Shown here: positions 29,342 through 39,800 of the stretch, piece by piece
How positions within the stretch are numbered: the first letter of the stretch is position 1
Layout of the letters: every line of letters begins with the position of its first letter
Origin: Pseudorasbora parva
Lineage: Eukaryota > Chordata > Actinopteri > Cypriniformes > Gobionidae
DNA length: 64,000 nucleotides
Reading direction: 5' to 3'
Assembly: GCF_024679245.1 (NCBI RefSeq)
Contig: NC_090196.1
Coordinates: 10,194,361-10,258,360, forward strand
Made by a program: the position numbers and the translations under genes
Notes under the pieces: model-generated
Told to the model about the DNA's origin: nothing
The model's input: only the letters and a program-made list of their open reading frames with translations
The model's database searches: none

Positions 29342-29545
29342 ACGGCAGTTCGTGACATAATCACGAACTTTAATCTATTGATTCGTGTTCACGGACACGA
29401 ATTTCCCTTTTTTTTCGTGTCACTACGCACGATTTTTAATCTAATGTATTTCAATGGGAAGAACATTTCGTGTCACTACGCACGATTTTTAATCTAAAGT
29501 ATTTCAATGGGAAGTACAATTCGTGCATACTCCACGTTTTTCGTT
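29342..29545. promoter_or_regulatory. Subterminal CGTG/CACG palindromes and 53-bp repeats (candidate transposase-binding region)
   Basis: The first 200 bp of the TIR hold two short palindromes: GTTCGTGA-cataa-TCACGAAC at 29348 and ATTCGTGT-tcacgg-ACACGAAT at about 29380. Then come two 53-bp direct repeats (29416-29468 and 29469-29521), each beginning CGTGTCACTACGCACG, and a third partial CGTGCA at 29522. The same set is present at the right end (about 52465-52668). Clustered repeats next to the ends are typical recognition sites for transposases. The binding role is inferred. Confidence 0.6.
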
Positions 29546-29879
29546 CTGCATAGCACAGACGCTGTTTTTTTCAGTTTTTTTTTTTCTCATTTCTTATTCA
29601 TTTTTAAAATTTAAGCGCTACATTACTCAACATTTATTCAGGAGATTTTATCCTGTTTGTTTGTTTTGTTTTTTGCTTCTAAATGTTGCTATTTTAATGT
29701 TGCCGTTTTTCCATCGGCTTGGTTTGTCAAATCTTACAGTAAATCTTACAGTACTCATGAGCCTTATCATCAACCGTTATGACCATATTTGTTTATTGTT
29801 TCTTCTTCGATTGTAAGAACGGGGATTCGTTTTGGATATTAATTAGATTAAAATAAATAAGTTTTAATGTAATTAATTA

Positions 29880-30835
29880 GTGGACGCCAGCATTACCCAT
29901 GAGCCTTATCATCCGCTGCTATGGAGACGGAGCCAGTCAGCGTTGCCATTGGGTGATTTCTTCTGTGATCTCTCATTGCGCTCAAACCACTGTCCAGGTA
30001 AGTTATGAGTCTGAGAGGCTCGTAATTAATGATCATGTTTTTGCTATAATGTTATAATTGATGCTTTATTTGCCATTAGACTCACATGATTTACATGTTA
30101 GTGCAACGAAGTGCAAGCCCGACTAATGGTTTCCTCATTATAAGAAAAGAAAAGAAAAACTTGTGAAAATAGATTTGCTAAATGGCTAGCTAACTTCAAC
30201 ATAAGCTAATTCTAGTTATCTAAGTTAGACGATGTCATTTTATCTCGACTACTCATCGGGGTTCACCAACATCACTGTAATGTGCCAGTAATAACATTAT
30301 TAGTTGGCCTAACCACGTTACTGCACATAACGTTGCCTTTAGATCTAGGGCGAGGAACCCCAGACTTACGTCACGCGCCTTTTAAAGACCTTTACGCGCC
30401 TTTTAATGACTTTTACGCGCCTTTAAACAGTTGAACAGGACATGGAAAACCGTGATTTTTTTTATTATATCCGTTTATCTTAAGTATTTATAAGGAAATG
30501 TGATTCTCTCACTATTGGGGTAAACATTATAAACCTTATATCAACATATCTACATAATTAACATTTTCTGTTCTTCCTGCAGATCCTTTTCAACTTCACC
30601 TGTCTATTATCACCACTATTGCACCTGATTTAAAAAAAAAACCAACGGCACTTTTAAGAGCCAACCTTCATCTCTTCTCATCTTTTCTATCTCTCATATT
30701 CTCACTATCTATATCTCCATCTTTCTCTCTAGTTTTATCTATTTCTTAACATTTCCTCTCTGTCTTCATTTGTCTACTTGTCTGTCTTATCCGTCTTTGT
30801 CAGTCTGTCTGTCTGTATCTGTCAGTTTTATTATA
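29880..30835 (+). promoter_or_regulatory. TIR-borne promoter region, non-coding exon and 5' UTR intron of gene A
   Basis: A consensus donor (TGTCCAG then GTAAGT) ends a non-coding exon at 29997. A pyrimidine-rich acceptor (TTCTGTTCTTCCTGCAG) ends the intron at 30582. Exon 2 starts at 30583, runs through a CT-rich 5' UTR and reaches the ATG at 30836. An in-frame ATG at 30770 would add 22 residues, but they read as translated CT-rich UTR (serine/leucine/valine-rich), so the 30836 start is preferred. The transcription start itself is not identifiable; a position in the 29600-29950 interval is a guess. Confidence 0.65.
30366..30435. promoter_or_regulatory. CRE-like site plus three 21-bp GC-rich direct repeats in the left leader intron
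   Basis: TTACGTCA (30366-30373), an ATF/CREB-type octamer, runs into three copies of ACGCGCCTTTTAAAGACCTT-like sequence starting at 30373, 30394 and 30415, exactly 21 bp apart. The ACGCGCC cores resemble E2F or cell-cycle type elements. In a strongly AT-rich setting this block stands out as an enhancer or promoter element; the factor assignment is only suggestive. Confidence 0.5.
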
Positions 30836-33800
30836 ATGCCTGGGGGGTCTACGAAAAAGGTGTGTCCCTTTTGTCAGGGCATTTTATTTTGTGCACAAAA
30901 AATCTGCTCTCATTGTAAAAAGGAGCAGCCTCTGAAGCAGCGTCTCAAGAAGAAGCTTCAGAGGTTTGATGACAAGCGAGAAGAATGGGTTTGTGGTCAC
31001 AAGAAGAACCACAACGTCGCATCCATCAAGGATGAAGCCATCCTCATGGTATGTACAATTTCTTACATGACATTACAGTGTCCCAGATCATCTAGGAAGT
31101 AAATTCAGTGTTACCATTTGTGATTTTGTTAGCATTCCAGTGCAAGGTCAGAAAGGCATTATTTTTGGCCAATATAGATCGTTAAATAAAAGTATCTTTG
31201 TTTAAATTGATATTTTGATAGATTTGAAATTTGTAAATTTAAAAGTGCAATTTAACACAATTTTTAAGTCAGATGTAATTGTGAACTTGTAAGAATGTAA
31301 TTTATTGTTCTGTTTTTAGTTGTAATATAATTGTCAAGCACATCGTCACCTTACAGTCCTAAATTATCTACCGTAGCTGAGTTCATAACAAATACGGGCG
31401 GGCATTATGCAATATAATAATCAAACTTTCTTATCAAGTGAATGAGAAATAACAAATGGACTGCATTCATGCTGCTACATTCATACTGTACTACTCAAAG
31501 CACTTTACAATTACAAACGTCAACTTAAATTTATGTGCAGCATAGATTGCCACTGTCCAATTGCAGAGTGGTTACACAATCTTATCCATGTAGGTGACAA
31601 ACCCAAGCTACTAATGTTGCAAAAGTTATATTGTACCCTCATGGTGTCAGATTGATCAATTTGCAGTTTTTCTATATAAGAGTTAGTGTTTGCCTCTACT
31701 TTATGAGCTTTTCCTGTTTGCACATACTTAGTTATACAAAAATTTACCTAATATCCTAATAAGTTTTGGCATAAAAGAAAAACTATCATTTTGACCCATA
31801 AAATGTATTGTTGGCTATTGCTAGGGCTGTGACGGTCGCCATGACCACCGTGCCACCGTCACAGCCCTAGCTATTGCCACAAATATACCTGTGCAACTTT
31901 TGACTTTTGTGGACCAGGGTCACATATTTTCTCAATAATGAATATACTTAGTTATTTTTGATGTTGTTTTACTATTACTTTAAACAGCATACACATTGTT
32001 ATTGCAGCTTGAGAAACTTCATGCCATTGGATACAAGCCAGTTCTGCTTCTTGGAAAGGAGACCAAAAAAAAAGAACACAAGTGTGAAATATTAACCCCT
32101 CGCTGCACACTCTCCACCTATGCCCAGGACTACCTTCAGAAGATAGGTTCATTTTATGAATACCTTTGTGAAGGTGAGATGCATGCACTGTATTTTTAAA
32201 GTCAAAGTTCACAACTTGTGTTGAATGTGCCAAAGATTTTATCAATGTTTAAATCTTAAAGGGTGGCTCACCCTTAAAAATTTAATTTATTCAATGTTTA
32301 ATATTACATTCAGTGTAATCCATGTGCATTTATGCTAGAACATTATGAGGACATTCATACATTATAATTATCTCACATAAATGCTGAACAAAATGGGACC
32401 ATTATGAAGAAATGTTAAGATAAATTGATTAATCACTTTTTTTCTGCTGCTAAATGATTGTATGATCATAGGCTCCTCTATCTGTCGTCTCTATCAACAC
32501 AGTGATGTCACATCACATGTCTTGTAGACGCAAATGGAAAGAATAATTTAAAATTTTCACAACTGACTAAAGCGATTTTTACAGGGACATAAACGAATTA
32601 GACCCATGAAATTTACAAAGACCCATTTTAGTCACTGAGTCAATGAATCAAATGATAATGAATCTCCATATACAAAACAAACAAAATTATATAAACAAAA
32701 TTGAGGACAGTGCTGAAATGTAGAGCATTAATGGAAATTGCATAAAGACTAAAGCCCAAAGTAGTTTAGCGCACTACACACAGTCCAGTCTGAACTGAAT
32801 AGTTTTACCCAGTCTGTAAACAAATATTACACTTGGTGTCATTCATTTTATAGATATTAATAATAATAATAATAATAATAAATTTTATTTATAATGCACT
32901 TTATATTAAACAAAATCTCAAAGTGCTACAGAATTTAAAAACAAAAACAAAACAATCAACAACAATAAATAAATAAAACCGAAAAATAAAATAAAATAAA
33001 TTAAACAAGTAGCAAGTCAATTAAAAGTCAATTAAAAGCTCTGCTGAAAAGGTGGGTTTTAAGACCACGCTTAAAAGTATCTATAGTCTGTGGAGTCCGC
33101 AGGTGGTCAGGGAGAGCATTCCACAGACTGGGGGCTGAAGAGCAGAATGCCCGATCCCCCATAGTACGGAGATTGGCTGTGGGAGTTTTGAGGCGATACA
33201 GCGAAACAGAGCGGAGGTTACGAGTGGCTGTTTGTGTGGTGAGGAGTTCCTTGAGATAGGAGGGAGCATCACCATGGATGCACTGGTGGGTAAGGAGAGA
33301 GATCTTGTACTCGATCCTGAATGACACAGGAAGCCAGTGGAGTGATTTTAGAATGGGGGTGATGTGGTCGTATTTGCGCACCCTCATGAGAATCCTAGCA
33401 GCGCTGTTCTGAATACACTGCAGCCTCTGGAGATTTTTGCTAGGGATGCCAATAAGGAGCGCATTGCAGTAGTCCAGCCTGGAGGAGATAAAGGCATGGA
33501 CAAGCTTCTCCGCATCAGCCAGCGATAGAATGGGACGAAGTTTGGCAATGTTTCTGAGGTGGAAGAAGGAGGTCTTACACAGGTGTTTGATGTGCGCTTC
33601 AAAAGTAAGCTGTGATTCCATTCTGACCCCCAGATTCGTGACTGAAGTGGAAAGAGGAATGACCTGATCAGAGAAAGCAATGCTGGTGATAACGGACTTC
33701 TGGACCTGAAGTGGAGTGCCGACTAGGATAGCTTCAGTTTTGGAGCTGTTTAGCTGCAGAAAGTTTTGCTTCATCCACGCCTTTATCTCATCCAGGCAAG

Positions 33801-36800
33801 TGATCAAAGTGGATGGTGTGAGGTCAGCAGAGGGAGATGAACTTGTCCTAAAGTAAAGTTGAGTGTCATCAGCATAGCAGTGAAAAGAAATCCCATGCCG
33901 GTTGATGAGACGGCCAAGGGGGAGCATGTAGAGTATGAACAGGGTGGGTCCGAGCACAGAGCCTTGAGGGACACCGCAGGTGACATTGTGTGACAGGGAT
34001 GTAGCTTCTCCTAACGCGACATATTCAGTTCTCCCAGTGAGATAAGAAGAAAACCAGTTGTGGACCGAGTCAGAGAGACCAATGGTGGAATGTAAACGGT
34101 GAAGGAGGATGTTATGGTCAACTGTATCGAAAGCTGCAGTTAAGTCCAGGAGGATGAGAAGGGATGGGGAACCAGCATCTGCCGCCATCAAAAGATCGTT
34201 TGTGACCCTGACCAAAGCTGTTTCTGTGCTGTGTCCTGAGCGGAAACCAGACTGAAATTTCTCATAAAGATGGTTATGCTCCAAATGGACCTGAAGCTGT
34301 GCAGCAACAACTTTTTCCAGCACCTTAGAGAGGTATGGGAGGTTGGAGATGGGCCTGTAGTTGTCATTAACATCTGGGTCTAAAGTAGGTTTTTTCAGAA
34401 GTGGTCTGATGATAGCAGTTTTAAGAGATGAAGGAACATGGCCAGCCTGGAGGGAATTATTAATAATCTTGGTAATGAATGGACTTAAGACACTGAGGTT
34501 AGATTTTACCAAGGCTGTAGGAAAAGGATCCAGTGCACAGGTGGATGGTTTCATTTTTCTGATGATGTCCTCAACCTCGAGCTGTGTGATGATGGAGAAG
34601 CAGCAGAGATGTTGGAAGGTCCCTGGCTGTGGATCAACAGACGGGACAGGCAGAGCGGAGGTGCTAGATAGGAGCAAGTGGATGTTGTCTACTTTGTTCC
34701 TAAAAAAGGTCATGAACTTATTGCACCTCTCTTCTGTGGCTTCTGAAAAAGAGTGAGTTTGCGGTTTGAGGATGTGATTAATAGTGGAGAAAAGCTTCTT
34801 GGAGTTTCCAGGGTTATTGTTGATGATGCTAGAGTAGAACTGTGACTGAGCATCTCTTAAACACCTTGCGTAGGCCTTCTGATGATCTCTATAGGCTTGC
34901 CTATGAACAGTGAGTCCTGAGAGCTTGAGACGCCTCTCAAGTACACGCCCAACCGTCTTCATCTTCCGCAGTTCGCTGGTGTACCAGGGTGCTGAGCGCG
35001 AGAAGGTGACCATTCTAGTTATGACAGGTGCGTGAAGATCTAGAAGGCTGCTCAGAGACTTGTTGTAGAAGTCAACCGACTCAGAGACTGAGGAGAGATC
35101 AACAGAGGAGAATTGCTGAAGGTCTGTAGTTAAAGAGTCTTGGTTAATCTTTTTCAGGTTCCTGAAGCAAATTTGACGGGAATCTTTGGTAAGGGAAGAG
35201 GGGCGTGGCAGCTCCAATGAGATGGCCTGGTGGTCAGACACACCCAGATCATACACCAAGAGGTTTCTAATATGAGGAGAGTTGGAAATGACCAAGTCCA
35301 GAGTGTGCCCCCTAGAATGAGTGGGTCCATCCACATGCTGTTGGAGATTGAGGCAGTCCAATAATTGCAGAAACTCAGCTGCCAGGTGGCAGGAGGGGGT
35401 ATCTACATGAATATTAAAATCTCCTAATATTAAAATGTTGGCAGAAGTAGAGCAGAGTGTTGTGAGAAAGTCATGCATCTCAGAGATAAAAACTGAATTT
35501 GTTTTTGGGGGCCGATAAATGAGCAGTATTGTCAACGAAAAAGGGGGTTTACATTTAAAAGCAAGGTATTCAAATGATGACACTGTGGGCAGAGGGAGAA
35601 AAGACAGCTCCAATGATTGTCTATGAATTACAGCTAAGCCACCACCACGACCAGTGTAGCGGGCTTTCTCCAGATAGCTGTAACCAGGAGGACAGGCATC
35701 ATTAAGTGCTGCGTAAACTGCAGGCTGATGCCATGTTTCCATTAAGCACATAAGGTCTAATCTCTTATCAATGATGTGGTCTTGGATGAAAGATGACTTA
35801 TTTGTGAGGGATTGTGCATTAAAAAGTTCTATTTTGAGCGTTGATGGGGTGGTGAATCTCGTTATTGGCCGTAAAACACTAAAATCCACTCCACGTTTTC
35901 TGTCATGCGCTGTGCTAAAAGATCTCGCGGTGTTTCCCGTGCAATCCAGTTTAGATTGGTGAGATCTCGCGGTGATTCCCGTGTTTCCCGTGTTGCCAAA
36001 ACGGAGAGCAAAACTGTTGTGATGACGCGGCAGATGTGCGACGGAGGTCCAGATGGATGGTATGGCTGATGCAGAGTTTTCAGGCTGATGATAAACTAGC
36101 CCGCGACGAGAGCCTCTATGGATGTAACGCCGTCTGCGCAGAAGTCCAAGTTCCTTAATGACCGCGATGCACGCCGGAAATGTGCGGTCGTTGAAATTTA
36201 GCAGCTGTGGGATGGAATATTTAAGCTTCATGACGGCCGCTGGAAGGTTTTGACTAGCGCTATGCATTATAGAAACACAGAGCTGGAACACTGTCAGGCA
36301 CAGCGAGATGATGGTCCATACCATAGCAGAGTGTATGCGGCAACTCCCAGCAATTCCAGCAAACAGCCGATGTTAGAAGAGATAGCAGGGGTGAGTAAAA
36401 GTCTTTGAAATTAGGAGAAAAACCGTAAAAATCCGTACAAAAAAGGTTTTAGATGTATAAAAGTCCTCTCCTGTCATGAGGGAGTCCATTCAAACTGCCA
36501 ACTGTCAACAGCCAACTGTCAACAGCCGAGAAGAGTTATCCGAGACGATAAGAGCCAAGCAATATGTCCCAAAATTAGCACTGACTGAATGTACTAGTTA
36601 CTGACAAAAAATAAAATTAAAATAAAGTTTATAATTAACGTATAAAAACTAAAATCATAATAATAAATATTATGAGCACTCAGTTTTTTTTCCTGCCTAA
36701 AATATATATTGTATTTGTTTATAGTATTAGAAAATCAATCAAATATAGATTTGCAGATATTAGCCTATTATTCTTAATGAAAATCACAACAACGAAAAAG

Positions 36801-39800
36801 TACAATGACAAACTCCCTTAAATAGACGCTTTTACATCATCATCTTGATCATCTTGTCATTTAGCTCCTTGCTCTCATGATAAATGAAATCTGCCTTCTG
36901 CTGCTGGTCTGTGTTGCCACTCTCATTCAGCTCACGCTGTAATTGTAGTGTTTGTTCTCTAACTAAACTATTTGACTTTATTACTATAAACAAATACAAA
37001 AAACAGTGGGAGCATGATGTAACCGGTGCTAAGCCTGAACAACAGGTACAGCGACTATCGCAGCAAGGCTAGTACAGTTCAAGCTCATGGTTAACCTCGA
37101 TGTTTTAAGTAAGCAAAATACAACACTTGTTTAACTTGCACAGGCTGGACCCAGAATTCAAGTGGCAATGATGATCAGCTGATTACACTGCACCTCACAC
37201 CCTGTAACCCATTGGAGAACACGAGCAACTGGGAGGAGGTGAGAGCCATGCAGGCGAGCTCTACGGAGGAGCAGGGGCAGGTGAAGCAGGCGAGCTCTAC
37301 AGAGGCGAGCTCTACGGAGGAGCAGGGGCAGGTGAAGCAGGCGAGCTCTACAGAGGCGAGCTCTACGGAGGGGCAGGAGCAGGTGAAGCAGGCGAGCTCT
37401 ACAGAGGCGAGCTCTACGGAGGGGCAGGAGCAGGTGAAGCAGGCGAGCTCTACAGAGGCGAGCTCTACGGAGGGGCAGGAGCAGGTGAAGCAGGCGAGCT
37501 CTACAGACGGGCAGGGGCAGGTGAAGCAGGCAAGCTCTACAGAGGGGCAGGAGCAGGTGAAGCAGGCGAGCTCTACAGAGGGGCAGGAGCAGGTGAAGCA
37601 GGCGAGCTCTACAGAGGGGCAGGGGCAGGTGAAGCAGGCGAGCTCTACAGACGGGCAGGGGCAGGTGAAGCAGGCGAGCTCTACAGAGGGGCAGGAGCAG
37701 GTGAAGCAGGCGAGCTCTACAGACGGGCAGGAGCAGGTGAAGCAGGCGAGCTCTATGGAAGGACAAGGTAATTAGGACAGATAAAAAGAGTTACCAATTG
37801 AAACATTACATTTCATTCTCACGACACCATTTTCCCTGAACAAGACAGCAAATTAAACAAATTGGGATTATCACAAACAGGATGGACAAAAGCTAGTTAA
37901 TACGAGTTAATGCACCAACCTTAATTCACTCGCAATAGCAATACATGAACTTTACACCTATAAGAACTTGTACTGCAGCACTTTTGTAATGTTGTGATCT
38001 TCCAGTATTTAAAATAAGAAGACTTAAATAATAAGAAATAAAAATCTTTATTTGGTGAGTAATTTTCTTTCTCCAAACCTACAACTGTCTTCACAGGGTC
38101 AGCCTGGGACACAGTCAAGAGTCGCAAAAAGAGAAAGTCAGGTATGTAAATAATGTTTGTAGTGTAATTATTGGTGGTTAGTAACTCTTACCATAGCTCG
38201 TTTGTCAACCAGATTCTCTAAAGGAATTTAATTAATTAATTAATTAATTAGAATTTAAAGGGGATCTATTATGCTTGTTTCTAGTTCTATATTTGTATTC
38301 TGATAGTAGCTTTGCAGTTACAAAAAAATCTAATATCTTAAACTGGCCTTTATGCAGACCCTAAGTTCATCGTCTATCTGAAACAAGTTGTTTTAGACTA
38401 AGCATTCTAGAAGCCTACTACTAAAATGTGGAGCCAAATATAAACGGCTTGTTTGCACACACAATTACCGAAATAGAGAGCATGGTCTTTTCTCATATTT
38501 TGGGGGACTCTTAGAAGCACAAGGGACCCATATTTAGGTTGAAAAGACAATACAAAGTGCATCTTTTTTATTAATGATTTATTAATTTTTTCTGAGTGGA
38601 TTGTAATCTTCTATCCCACAGAGGGACCAAGGAATATGCCTGACAAGAAAAAGCCCCAAAAGAGTAAGTCCATGTAAATCCAATGATTGATGCATCAGTG
38701 TGTTGACTGTGGCGAGGTGGACGAGCGAGACGAGGGCGTGATGACGAAAGAGCGTCACCTGCGAGCCACACCAGTCTCGAGTCCTCTCATGAGGGAGGAC
38801 ACACACACACACACACACACACACAAATCTAACTTTTTTCCAGACAAGCACATTTTTTACTCGGACAAGTGAATGACCATTTTACTTATCCGAAGGAGAG
38901 ACAGGAGCATGCTTAATGTCGAGCCCTAAATTATATTTTAGATTTGAATGCACAATTGTTTTTTAAATAAATAAGAATTCAACACTTTGCATACATCTGT
39001 TATTTTGTCTATTATCTTTATTTAGTAAAGTCTGGTGCCTTTAGTCTCTTCAAGGAAGGTATACAGTTTATTATTAATTTAACAATAGTATCGGATCGGT
39101 ATCAGGTATCGACAGATACACAAAGCCCAGGCATCGGTATCGGTATCGGGACTGAAAAAGTCGGATCGGTGCACCCCTAGTGATAAACATCACCTTACAA
39201 GTCTGGTCACTACTTAAGTCTTCATAGTTGTGTTTATTTTGTTCCTAATGTAAGAAATATTTGAAACATGTTTTTTGATGTTCACAGATTGCTCCTACCA
39301 CACTCGCCTAGAAGCTTTCCCCATCAGGAGTGTAGTAAGAGAAAGAGTGAGAAAGGTTAGACAGTCATAAAAGAAATCCATAGTGTAGAGAGTATGCAGA
39401 CTGTAATATAGAATTAAGAAGCTTCCTTGTGTTGTGGCAATACATACTATACACACACCATAATTGTTAGGTAGATACTTTTTATGTGTTTAGTCTTTTT
39501 GAATTACAGATTCGGAAGGATATTGTACTGTAAAAGTCATGATCAGATACTGTAAATATTAACAATGACCCACTGTATAAATGGAACTCAATGCCTATAG
39601 CCAAACACAATAGCCTTATGTTAAGAATGGAATTAACGTTTCTTTGTTTTTTCTTGGTAGGGCAAAGCAGAAATTTTGGTTGACTGGCAGCCCTGTCCAG
39701 TATGGTATGTACTCTTCTGTTTTTCTGCTTTATGAATGAATGCATGCATTGTTAATTTACTTTAACTTCGTTCATGTTTTTTGCTAAAATAATGTAGCAA

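Larger units (their letters stand above)
29342..30823 (+). repeat. Left terminal inverted repeat of the KDZ element
   Basis: About 1482 bp, matching the reverse complement of 51191-52668. It contains subterminal CGTG/CACG motifs, a 53-bp tandem duplication, a strong splice donor (CCAG then GTAAGT at 29998), a CRE-like site, three 21-bp GC-rich repeats, and a splice acceptor (TTCTTCCTGCAG ending 30582). The match stops at TATCTGTC, 12 bp before the ATG of gene A. Also present is the repeated phrase CATGAGCCTTATCATC, at about 29755 and 29899. Confidence 0.93.

Noticed and set aside
29523..29816. 97-codon hydrophobic frame in the TIR, duplicated at 52194-52487
   Set aside because: It lies upstream of the spliced leader, is T-rich and phenylalanine-heavy by composition, and is doubled only because the TIR is doubled. 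A one-base difference changes it without apparent constraint.
34361..34756. Plus-strand 131-codon frame inside the LINE
   Set aside because: Shadow of the reverse-transcriptase frame on the other strand.
37158..37766. 202-codon minus-strand frame rich in RARLLHLLLP
   Set aside because: Antisense shadow of the coding minisatellite in gene A. No splice or promoter context was found, and the sense frame fits an exon with correct phases.
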